From: an uncultured Prevotellaceae bacterium
Lineage (GTDB): Bacteria; Bacteroidota; Bacteroidia; Bacteroidales; Bacteroidaceae
Length of the DNA: 7,191 bases
Reading direction: 5' to 3'
Assembly: GCA_905202115.1 (NCBI GenBank)
Contig: CAJKQZ010000127.1
Coordinates: forward strand, 1 to 7,191
Shown here: positions 1 through 6,007 of the stretch, piece by piece
Layout: each line of letters opens with the position of its first letter
Numbering within the stretch: the stretch's first letter is position 1
The notes under the pieces: generated by a model
Databases searched by the model: none
What the model was told of the DNA's origin: nothing
What the model saw: only the letters and a program-made list of their open reading frames with translations
Program-made: the position numbers and the translations under genes

Positions 1-54
1 CTGAGATATTTTAAAATATGTCTGAGATAATTCAAAATATCTCAGAGATAATTT
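1..54. repeat. Palindromic repeat, left-edge copy (one full diverged unit plus half a unit)
   Basis: Positions 1-12 equal the second half of a left palindrome arm (identical to 7155-7166). Positions 13-54 form a diverged full copy of the 42-bp palindrome at 7146-7187: 13-29 match 7146-7162 exactly and 34-46 match 7167-7179 exactly. Inside it, TCTGAGATA (21-29) pairs with TATCTCAGA (38-46), and 1-12 is the exact reverse complement of 34-45. The 17 bases at 25-41 are the exact reverse complement of 5602-5618, so this copy can be read as inverted relative to the one after apbE. The array probably continues to the left of the window. Confidence 0.8.
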
Positions 55-97
55 TGCGGATATGAATAAGCTTTATGTTTATCTGAATTCATGGATT

Positions 98-128
98 CGT
101 TTTTACCGGTTCGGTAATATTATTTTTG
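98..128 (+). promoter_or_regulatory. Putative Bacteroides-type promoter of the oxidoreductase operon
   Basis: TATTTTTG at 121-128 fits the Bacteroidota -7 consensus TAnnTTTG. A T-rich stretch at 99-104 lies about 17 bases upstream, where the looser -33 TTTG element would be expected, but it is not an exact TTTG. A start point near 135 would leave a leader of roughly 70 bases before the ATG at 207. The box overlaps the upstream in-frame ATG at 126, which argues against that codon as the real start. Confidence 0.45.
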
Positions 129-206
129 ATAAAAAATCGCAATATCGCCGAAGAATCGTTAATTTTGTGCACTATGCGCGTTCTGCTTTTAAGGCGGCGC
201 ATATTT

Positions 207-1517
207 ATGAATAACTTTAAAACAAACATGGAAGATAATTGTATAAACAGAAGGGATTTTCTTAAAGGACTTGGCGCTGCCGGCCTCGGAGTGCTTGCCG
301 CCACGAGTCCGTGGCTTTCGGCTTTTTCGGAAGTAAAGGAAACCGAGAAAAACGTATGCCGTCTCGGGGTGATAGGGCCTGGCTCGCGCGGCCAATTTCT
401 AATGGGCTTTATTGCTAAGAATCCGAAGGCCGACATTGTGGCTCTTGCCGATATTTATCAGCCGTCGCTCGATGCCGCCAAAGCAATCGCTCCAAAGGCC
501 AAAACCTATAAGGACTACCGTAAATTGCTTGACGACAAGAGTATAGACGCAGTGCTTGTTTCTACTCCGCTTAATACTCATTTCCAGATTGTAATGGACG
601 CTCTCGACGCCGGCAAACATGTATATTGCGAAAAGAGCATAGGTTTCGATATGCGCGAGTGCTTCGAAATGTACAACAAACACCTGAGTACGGGACGGAT
701 TTTCTTTACAGGGCAACAGAGGCTGTTCGATCCGCGTTACATAAAGGTTATGGATCTTGTGCATCGTGGAATGTTCGGCGAGATTACCGCCGTACATACG
801 TTCTGGAACCGCAACGGCGACTGGCGCAGGGAAGTTCCTGAGCCGGAGCTCGAGAAACTTATCAACTGGAGACTTTACAAACAGTCGTCGAAAGGGCTTA
901 TGACCGAACTGGCCTGTCACCAGCTGCAGGTGGGCACGTGGGCAATGCGAAAGCTGCCTTCGAAAGTAATGGGCCACGGAGCTATAACCTTTTGGAAAGA
1001 CGGGCGGGAAGTTTATGACAACGTTAATTGTATATATGTGCTCGACGACGGACGGAAAATAACTTTCGGTTCCGATATCGCAAATAAATTCTATGGACTC
1101 GAGGAGCAGATACTCGGCAATCTCGGGACGGTTGAACCGGAACGCGGGAAATATTACTTCGAGGACGTTGACCCCGCACCGGCTTTCATGCAAATGATCA
1201 ATGATTGGGAAAACAATCTGTTCGGAAGCATTCCTTTTGCCGGTACGAGCTGGGCTCCAGAAACGGCCAACGAAAACCACGGCGAGTACATACTCGGAAA
1301 ACGTCCCGACAACGACGGCAGTTCTTTGCTCACCGAAGCATTCGTGGAAGCCGTAATTACAGGGAAACAGCCTCCTCGCATAGCAGAAGAAGGATACTAT
1401 GCCAGTCTTATAACCTTATGGGGGCACGAAGCGCTGGAAAAGGGAGAAATACTCGATTTCCCGACAGAATATTACATAGATTACGATAATTATAAAACCA
1501 AAGCTGCTGAATCATGA
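207..1517 (+). CDS. Tat-exported Gfo/Idh/MocA-family oxidoreductase (first paralogue)
   Basis: A 436-residue NAD(P)-dependent sugar oxidoreductase, probably periplasmic. Seen: a twin-arginine signal NRRDFLK (residues 14-20) followed by a Gly/Ala-rich hydrophobic stretch to about 40; the nucleotide-binding loop GPGSRG (57-62) after a beta strand; an EKS motif (142-144) where most relatives have EKP; and H238 in the position of the family's conserved histidine, although the usual HxxD is HQLQ here. The C-terminal part (about 240-430) is the alpha/beta substrate domain. Start chosen at 207: AAGG at 191-194 precedes it and the Tat motif then sits near the N terminus. ATG 228 is also possible; ATG 126 overlaps the promoter-like box. 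It is the first gene of the operon and overlaps the next by 4 bases (ATGA). Known for the family: Tat export lets the enzyme fold around its cofactor before leaving the cytoplasm. Inferred role: oxidation of glycosides at C3. A GH109-like NAD-dependent glycosidase is an alternative. Confidence 0.85.
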   Translation: MNNFKTNMEDNCINRRDFLKGLGAAGLGVLAATSPWLSAFSEVKETEKNVCRLGVIGPGSRGQFLMGFIAKNPKADIVALADIYQPSLDAAKAIAPKAKTYKDYRKLLDDKSIDAVLVSTPLNTHFQIVMDALDAGKHVYCEKSIGFDMRECFEMYNKHLSTGRIFFTGQQRLFDPRYIKVMDLVHRGMFGEITAVHTFWNRNGDWRREVPEPELEKLINWRLYKQSSKGLMTELACHQLQVGTWAMRKLPSKVMGHGAITFWKDGREVYDNVNCIYVLDDGRKITFGSDIANKFYGLEEQILGNLGTVEPERGKYYFEDVDPAPAFMQMINDWENNLFGSIPFAGTSWAPETANENHGEYILGKRPDNDGSSLLTEAFVEAVITGKQPPRIAEEGYYASLITLWGHEALEKGEILDFPTEYYIDYDNYKTKAAES

Positions 1518-1762
1518 AAGACATAAATCTGCATATAAGCCGCCGCCGTCAGCGTTTCGAGCTGATAAGTTTCGCGGTGTGCTTTGTAATAGCGTTCTTG
1601 CTTAACGTATATGCCGTTAACAGGTATAATGCTCCGTGGACGGAACTTATAACGTCTGTATTCTACGTCGTTACATTTGCCGTCGTGCTGTATTTCGTGT
1701 GGGTCTGTCTGAGGATTATCGCTTGTCCCCTGATAAAAAGAATCAAATCGAAAAACAAATAA
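1514..1762 (+). CDS. Small two-helix membrane protein of unknown function
   Basis: An 82-residue protein that I do not recognise. It has a basic N terminus (HISRRRQRFE), a first hydrophobic helix at about 16-36, a short polar loop with NRYNAPWTE, a second hydrophobic helix at about 44-70, and a very basic C-terminal tail (KRIKSKNK). The positive-inside rule suggests that both ends are cytoplasmic, with the short loop in the periplasm. Its ATG overlaps the upstream stop as ATGA and its stop lies 3 bases before the next gene, so it is almost certainly co-translated between the two oxidoreductases. That position suggests a partner of the exported enzymes, such as a membrane anchor or a link to the quinone pool, but no heme or flavin ligand motif supports an electron-transfer role. 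C24 and C73 are its only cysteines. Confidence 0.8.
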   Translation: MKDINLHISRRRQRFELISFAVCFVIAFLLNVYAVNRYNAPWTELITSVFYVVTFAVVLYFVWVCLRIIACPLIKRIKSKNK

Positions 1763-1765
1763 ATC

Positions 1766-3187
1766 ATGACAACAAGAAGAGATTTTATAAAGCAAATGGG
1801 AATGGCTGCTGCCGGCCTGGGTCTCGGCTCTATGAGAACTTTTGCCGCAGCACCGGAAAACGTGGCAAAAGAAGCCCCGAAAGACGATAAAGTAAAGATT
1901 GCTTTCATAGGAATAGGCAACCGTGGAGAACAGGACGCCGATGAATTTGCGCGCACAGGCATGATAGATGTTGTTGCGTTGTGCGATGTGGATCTCGACG
2001 GCAAGCAATGTCAGAAAATTCTTGCGAAATATCCAAACGCAAAGCGTTTCCGCGATTTTCGCGAGATGTTCGAAAAATACAGCGGGCATTTTGACGCCGT
2101 AGTTGCTGCCGTGCCCGATCATATTCACTTCCCGATAGCCATGATGGCCCTCGATTACGGAAAACATATCTACCTGGAAAAGCCTATGACGAGAACTTTC
2201 ATCGAGGCGGAGCTTCTCATGCAGAAAGCGCGGAAATGCCCGAACGTAGTGACGCAGGTGGGTAATCAGGGGCACTCTGACGCGAATTATTTCCAGTTCA
2301 AGGCGTGGAAAGACGCAGGAATAATAAAAGATGTGACTGCCATAACGGCTCATATGAACAACTCCCGCCGCTGGCACGGGTACGATGCGAATATTTATCG
2401 CTTTCCCGAGGGGCAGCAGGCGCCTGCAGGTATGGATTGGAACACTTGGCTCGGCGCTTGTCAGTGGCATGATTTTTCTGACAAGTATCATCAGGGAAAC
2501 TGGCGCTGCTGGTATGATTTCGGAATGGGAGCCCTCGGCGACTGGGGGGCACATATTCTCGACACGGCCCATGAATTTCTCGATCTCGGACTGCCTTATG
2601 AGGTTTCTCTAACTTATGAAAAGGGGCATAACGACTTTTTCTTTCCTTATTCTTCTACGATTCTTTTCCGTTTCGGCGCGCGCGGAAACATGCCGCCTTG
2701 CGATATTACATGGTACGACGGTATTGACAATCTTCCGCCTTTGCCCGAAGGTTATGGTGGTTCGGAATACAATGCCAATATACCTTCGACGAATCAGGGC
2801 GACACACCGAAAGCGCAGCTCAACCCCGGAAAAATCATTTACAGCCGCGATCTTACATTCAAGGGCGGAAGTCACGGCAGCACGCTTTCCATTATAGGAG
2901 ACAAGGCCGAGGAAATGAAAAGCCGCCTGCCCCAGGTGCCTAAAAGCCCGTCGAACCATTACAAAAACTTCCTTCTTGCGTGCCAGGGAAAGGAGAAAAC
3001 CCGTTCGCCGTTCGAAATAAACGGCGTGCTTAGCCAGGTGTTCTGCCTCGGAGTTATAGCGCAGCGTCTCAACACGCAGCTTTTCTTCGATCCCCGCACG
3101 AAACAATTTACCAATAACGCTTTTGCAAATGCGTTGCTCGCGGGACTTCCGCCGAGAAAAGGCTGGGAAGATTTCTATAAGGTGTAA
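1766..3187 (+). CDS. Tat-exported Gfo/Idh/MocA-family oxidoreductase (second paralogue)
   Basis: A 473-residue periplasmic NAD(P)-dependent oxidoreductase with a canonical active-site set. Seen: Tat motif TRRDFIKQ (3-10) and a Gly/Ala-rich hydrophobic stretch to about 29 ending in FAAA; nucleotide-binding loop GIGNRG (49-54); acidic CDVD (73-76) at the end of the second beta strand; the textbook EKP (138-140); and GALGDWGAHILD (255-266), carrying the conserved His263 and Asp266. The long C-terminal domain (about 270-473) matches the Bacteroidota glycoside-oxidising type, longer than simple inositol dehydrogenases. It starts 3 bases after the small membrane gene and is followed 27 bases later by the DUF1080 gene. 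Relatives in Bacteroides thetaiotaomicron (the BT2156-BT2160 operon, recalled from the literature on glucosinolate and 3-keto-glycoside metabolism) oxidise C3 of glycosides. Substrate here is unknown. The divergence from the first paralogue suggests different substrates or opposite directions of reaction. Confidence 0.88.
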   Translation: MTTRRDFIKQMGMAAAGLGLGSMRTFAAAPENVAKEAPKDDKVKIAFIGIGNRGEQDADEFARTGMIDVVALCDVDLDGKQCQKILAKYPNAKRFRDFREMFEKYSGHFDAVVAAVPDHIHFPIAMMALDYGKHIYLEKPMTRTFIEAELLMQKARKCPNVVTQVGNQGHSDANYFQFKAWKDAGIIKDVTAITAHMNNSRRWHGYDANIYRFPEGQQAPAGMDWNTWLGACQWHDFSDKYHQGNWRCWYDFGMGALGDWGAHILDTAHEFLDLGLPYEVSLTYEKGHNDFFFPYSSTILFRFGARGNMPPCDITWYDGIDNLPPLPEGYGGSEYNANIPSTNQGDTPKAQLNPGKIIYSRDLTFKGGSHGSTLSIIGDKAEEMKSRLPQVPKSPSNHYKNFLLACQGKEKTRSPFEINGVLSQVFCLGVIAQRLNTQLFFDPRTKQFTNNAFANALLAGLPPRKGWEDFYKV

Positions 3188-3214
3188 TTAATGAAAATAT
3201 AAGCAATATAATAA

Positions 3215-4564
3215 ATGAAGATGAAAAAAACTATCATAGCAGCCGTGGCGGCGTTGTTGGCAATGCCTTCTGTGGCTCAGGAATGGAAACCGCTGTTTAA
3301 CGGCAAGAACCTCAGCGGTTGGGTAAAGAAAAACGGAAAAGCCGAATACAAGGTGGAGAACGGCACAATTGTGGGATACACCAAAGAGAATACTCCGAAC
3401 ACGTTTTTGTGCACTAAGAAAAATTACGGCGATTTCATTCTCGAGTTCCAGTTCAAGATAACAGACGGACTGAACTCCGGCGTTCAGATAAGAAGCGAGA
3501 GTCTGAAAGACTATCAGGACTATCGCGTGCATGGCTATCAGTTCGAAATAGACCCCTCGCCCCGCGCATGGTCGGGCGGCATTTACGATGAGGCCCGCCG
3601 CGGCTGGCTTTATCCGCTCACCAAGAATCCGGCGGCAAAGACTGCTTTCCGCAACAACGAGTGGAATACGGCGCGCATAGAGGCTTACGGAAACACAATC
3701 CGCACGTGGGTCAACGGAGTGCCCTGCGCCAATATCATAGACGACAAGACGCTGAGCGGCCTTATAGCCTTGCAGGTTCATGCCATTTACAACAAGAAAG
3801 ACCTGGGCAAGACCGTGGCATGGAAAGATATCCGTATATGCACTACGGATGTAGAGAAGTATCTCACGCCCGAGGACAATACGCCGCAGGTAAACTGTAT
3901 TGACAATACCATATCGCCGCGTGAAGCCAAAGAGGGCTGGAAACTTCTTTGGGACGGCAAGACGACAAATGGCTGGCGCGGTGCAAAGCTTGACGCTTTC
4001 CCTGAAAAAGGCTGGAAGATAGAGAACGGATTGCTTAAGGTGCTTCCCGGAAACGGTGGAGAGTCGACAAATGGCGGCGATATAGTTACTGTCGAGACTT
4101 ACGGCAATTTTATACTTTCCGTTGACTTCAAGATAACGAAAGGAGCCAACAGCGGAATAAAGTATTTCGTCGATCCGGAGGCCAACAAGGGCGAAGGTTC
4201 GGCCATTGGCTGCGAATTTCAGATTCTCGACGACGAGCGTCATCCCGATGCCAAGCTCGGAGTCAAGGGCAACCGCAAGCTCGGCTCGCTCTACGATTTG
4301 ATTCCCGCGCCCGAGAAGAAACCGTTCGACATAAACGGCTTTAACAACGCTACGATAATTGTGCGCGGCAACCATGTGGAACACTGGCTCAACGGAACCA
4401 AGATGCTGGAGTATGAGCGCAACAATCAGATGTGGAACGCGCTTGTGGCTTACAGCAAGTATAAAAACTGGAAGAATTTCGGCAACCATGCCAAAGGCAA
4501 TATCCTGCTTCAGGATCATGGCAACGAAGTTTGGTTCAAGAATATAAAGATAAAGCAGCTTTGA
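3215..4564 (+). CDS. Secreted tandem DUF1080 protein, probable 3-keto-glycoside hydrolase
   Basis: A 449-residue Sec-exported protein. The signal peptide has the basic start MKMKK, a hydrophobic core (7-17) and a likely cut after SVA (21); no lipobox cysteine follows, so it should be soluble in the periplasm. Two DUF1080 (3-keto-disaccharide hydrolase, concanavalin-like fold) domains follow. Domain 1 (about 23-210) has LFNGKNLSGW, YGDFILEFQFKI, NSGVQIRS, YQFEID, GGIYDE and a WVNG strand. Domain 2 (about 241-449) repeats the plan with LLWDGKTTNGW, YGNFILSVDFKI, NSGIKYFV, CEFQILDD, GSLYDLI, HWLNG and VWFKNIKI. Known for the family: some members cleave 3-keto-glycosides formed by Gfo/Idh/MocA enzymes, which fits the two genes just upstream. 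The start at 3215 follows an A-rich leader; ATG 3221 is possible. The 27-base gap after the previous stop contains a three-codon ATG frame at 3191 that is probably not meaningful. The gene overlaps the proposed apbE start by 34 bases. Confidence 0.88.
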   Translation: MKMKKTIIAAVAALLAMPSVAQEWKPLFNGKNLSGWVKKNGKAEYKVENGTIVGYTKENTPNTFLCTKKNYGDFILEFQFKITDGLNSGVQIRSESLKDYQDYRVHGYQFEIDPSPRAWSGGIYDEARRGWLYPLTKNPAAKTAFRNNEWNTARIEAYGNTIRTWVNGVPCANIIDDKTLSGLIALQVHAIYNKKDLGKTVAWKDIRICTTDVEKYLTPEDNTPQVNCIDNTISPREAKEGWKLLWDGKTTNGWRGAKLDAFPEKGWKIENGLLKVLPGNGGESTNGGDIVTVETYGNFILSVDFKITKGANSGIKYFVDPEANKGEGSAIGCEFQILDDERHPDAKLGVKGNRKLGSLYDLIPAPEKKPFDINGFNNATIIVRGNHVEHWLNGTKMLEYERNNQMWNALVAYSKYKNWKNFGNHAKGNILLQDHGNEVWFKNIKIKQL

Positions 4565-5388
4565 CGGGCGGATACACGTTTCCGCATATATACCGCCGGC
4601 GTTCCGACGGGCGCGGAATGCTGTATGCCTGGTTCGCAGCCATGCACACCCGCGTCGATGTTTCCTTTATAAGCTGTGAGTCGGAGGGTGCGTTGCTCGA
4701 AACGGTAAGGGCCATTCACCGGCGGATAGCTGAAATAGAACGCGTAGGAAACTGTTTCGACCCTGCGAGCAAGCTTTCAGTTATAAACTGTTCGGCTGCT
4801 GACGGAAAAGTGCCCGTTGGCCCCGAACTCGAGCGCATAATAGGTGATTGCCTGCGCTATAATAGTATTACGGACGGGCTGTTCGACATTACGGCCGGTA
4901 GCCCTTGCGGCGGAACTTCCGCCGCCCATGACATAATACTCCCCTGCGACGGAACTATAAGTTTCCGTCGCAGGGGATTGCGTATTAACCTGTCAGGCTA
5001 CCTCAAAGGCTACGCACTCGAACAGATTCGCCCCATAATAATAGCGGCTGGCATTTCCGACGCTCTCGTAAGCATGGGCAACAGTTCGGTCATGGCTCTC
5101 GGCGGTACCGATGAGGGCAAAGGCTGGCCGGTGGGTTTTGGAAACAGTGCGGTGCGGTCTCCGGTAGTACTTAACGGCCAATGTCTTACTACGTCGGGCA
5201 ACGACAGCGAGCAGCGTCGCCACATAATTAATCCGCACGACGGACAGTTGGTATGCGGCTGCCGCTTGGTGAGTATTGTCAATGACTGTGCGACAGAGGG
5301 CGAGGTGCTTTCAACAGCTCATTTTATAGAAAAGAGAGATAAATTCTCCGCTTTTGGTGAATACTTGCTTATAAGTCACAATTTATAG
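4531..5388 (+). CDS. apbE: Divergent ApbE-family FAD:protein FMN transferase
   Basis: ApbE enzymes attach FMN from FAD to a Thr/Ser of target flavoproteins, usually exported ones. Seen: MHT (38-40) where relatives have MGT; a helix and the FDP turn (76-78); TDGLFDITAG (114-123); NLSGYLKGYA (153-162), matching the usual DLGGIAKGYA; VSMGNSS (180-186) for the usual NLGGDI; TTSG (220-223); HIINPHDG (231-238); and EVLSTAHF (258-265), where the usual metal-binding Asp of DALxTA is Glu. No signal peptide or lipobox is visible, although most exported-target ApbEs have one. At 285 residues it is slightly short. The start is uncertain: ATG 4531 overlaps the DUF1080 gene by 34 bases, while ATG 4618 (residue 30) removes the overlap but also removes the HIYRRR segment that I think is conserved in relatives. 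As the last gene of the operon it may support electron disposal. No FMN-binding target protein is encoded here. Confidence 0.78.
   Translation: MVQEYKDKAALTGGYTFPHIYRRRSDGRGMLYAWFAAMHTRVDVSFISCESEGALLETVRAIHRRIAEIERVGNCFDPASKLSVINCSAADGKVPVGPELERIIGDCLRYNSITDGLFDITAGSPCGGTSAAHDIILPCDGTISFRRRGLRINLSGYLKGYALEQIRPIIIAAGISDALVSMGNSSVMALGGTDEGKGWPVGFGNSAVRSPVVLNGQCLTTSGNDSEQRRHIINPHDGQLVCGCRLVSIVNDCATEGEVLSTAHFIEKRDKFSAFGEYLLISHNL
4907..4925. repeat. Intragenic inverted repeat 1 in apbE
   Basis: GCGGCGGAA and TTCCGCCGC are exact reverse complements separated by a single C. As RNA this gives a 7-bp GC-only stem (4907-4913 with 4919-4925) and a five-base loop. It lies in the variable linker of the ApbE protein (about residues 126-132), 15 bases before a larger hairpin with the same CGGAA/TTCCG core. 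Confidence 0.7.
4941..4976. repeat. Intragenic inverted repeat 2 in apbE, 14-bp perfect stem
   Basis: CCCCTGCGACGGAA (4941-4954) is the exact reverse complement of TTCCGTCGCAGGGG (4963-4976), with an eight-base loop, so the mRNA should form a very stable hairpin. No T-run follows, so it is not a standard terminator. The encoded residues (LPCDGTISFRRRG) are in a linker between conserved ApbE motifs, so the DNA structure could be tolerated or selected without hurting the fold. Confidence 0.85.
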
Positions 5389-5404
5389 CTGGCTTTTTGT
5401 ATAT

Positions 5405-5441
5405 GACGGCCAATGCATACCTGCGTCGGCCGTTTGTTTTT
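5405..5441 (+). terminator. Probable intrinsic terminator of the oxidoreductase-apbE operon
   Basis: ACGGCC (5406-5411) pairs with GGCCGT (5428-5433) around a 16-base loop that can form a small inner GCA/TGC stem. A T-rich tract, TTTGTTTTTG, follows. It begins 17 bases after the apbE stop. The 3' arm and T-tract overlap the first bases of the 184-bp repeat (from 5429), whereas the 5' arm lies outside it and is absent before the right repeat copy. Confidence 0.6.
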
Positions 5442-5612
5442 GTTTATATGCTTTGCGATGAATGAAGAGTTAATGTTTGTGAAATATATCTATGCCGCAA
5501 TCTTGCTTGGCAGACAAAAACAGATATTTATAATGTTTTGATTTTCAATGCTCCTAAATGTAGTAAAAAATATGTCTGAGATATTTTAAATTACCTCAGA
5601 CATATTTTGAAT
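5429..5612 (+). repeat. 184-bp direct repeat, left copy
   Basis: Aligns without gaps to 7008-7191 (offset 1579) with eight differences, at 5443, 5458, 5495, 5498, 5525, 5536, 5591 and 5594, so 176 of 184 positions agree (about 96%). Seven of the eight are transitions. The base to the left (5428 against 7007) already differs, which sets that boundary; the right boundary of the similarity is unknown because the window ends. It starts 40 bases after the apbE stop codon, carries a T-rich start, an AT-rich middle and the palindrome at its end. No convincing gene lies in it. Confidence 0.95.
5567..5608. repeat. 42-bp palindrome in left repeat copy (two mismatches)
   Basis: The 21-base arms 5567-5587 and 5588-5608 pair with mismatches caused by 5591 and 5594, which are exactly two of the sites that differ from the perfect copy at 7146-7187. 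The stem core is TGTCTGAGATA with CTCAGACA opposite. The AT-rich ends give short U-runs on both strands, so it could serve as a two-way terminator or as a protein-binding site. Confidence 0.88.
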
Positions 5613-6007
5613 TATCTCCCTTGTATTTTTAATTTCCTGCGGGAAGTTTTTTATTGTGAATCTTTAAAAAGTGTAAAATCTTATAATATGAATTCTTTTT
5701 TCGCTGCAATGTATATAGTTTAAAGAAAGAAAAACGCCTTTCTTTTTATGCTATCACAATGATTCAGTTGCATGAAATGTGATTTTACTATAGTCTGTTC
5801 TATAAAAAACATTTCCATGTAGTCCTTTATAGTATAACATTTTTATATCTTTGTAAAAAGAAGAATACTATTAGGCTCTTAATATTGTTTAAAGATATAT
5901 TTCGGATATGGTAAGCGGAGTAATAATGCATCGAATTAACGGGGAAGTGTTTATTAATATTTTTAATCCCGAATTTTTGAATAACCTTAAATAACAATTA
6001 TGCTCGA
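5613..6007. other. AT-rich intergenic region between left repeat and AbiH gene
   Basis: About 395 bases with no convincing gene on either strand. Seen: a weak TTCC/GGAA stem at 5634-5645 followed by six Ts (5647-5652), which might be a poor terminator; an 8-bp inverted repeat AAAGAAAG (5722-5729) with CTTTCTTT (5738-5745) around an eight-base loop; and the AbiH promoter-like box at 5846-5853. From that box to the AbiH start codon there are about 150 bases of leader without a clear Shine-Dalgarno sequence, riboswitch or long open frame. The composition matches the AbiH gene rather than the operon to its left. Confidence 0.6.
5826..5853 (+). promoter_or_regulatory. Putative Bacteroides-type promoter of the AbiH gene
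   Basis: TATCTTTG at 5846-5853 is an exact match to the Bacteroidota -7 consensus TAnnTTTG. A TTTA at 5826-5829 lies 16 bases upstream, slightly closer than the usual 19-21 spacing to the -33 TTTG. Transcription would start near 5860. This suggests that the defence gene is expressed independently of the operon to its left. Confidence 0.5.

Noticed and set aside
126..206. In-frame ATG at 126 as start of the first oxidoreductase
   Set aside because: It overlaps the TATTTTTG promoter-like box and would add 27 residues in front of an already normal Tat signal.
399..1280. Long open frame on the minus strand (293 codons)
   Set aside because: It is antisense to the first oxidoreductase, shows no recognisable family, and such frames are common opposite strongly coding sequence.
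1490..2572. Minus-strand open frame of 360 codons
   Set aside because: It lies across three real plus-strand genes with Tat and Rossmann motifs, and its translation has no domain-like pattern.
3191..3202. Three-codon ATG frame before the DUF1080 gene as a leader peptide
   Set aside because: It is too short to assess and has no attenuator hairpin; probably chance in an A-rich gap.
3188..4519. Minus-strand open frame of 443 codons
   Set aside because: It is antisense to the DUF1080 gene almost end to end; the plus strand has the signal peptide and both domains.
5458..5541. 27-residue open frame (MNEELMFVKYIY...) inside the repeat, also open at 7037-7120 in the right copy
   Set aside because: Every difference between the two copies within this frame changes the protein (ATG to GTG start, A to V twice, I to T, F to L), which is not the pattern of a selected peptide. 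No ribosome site is evident.
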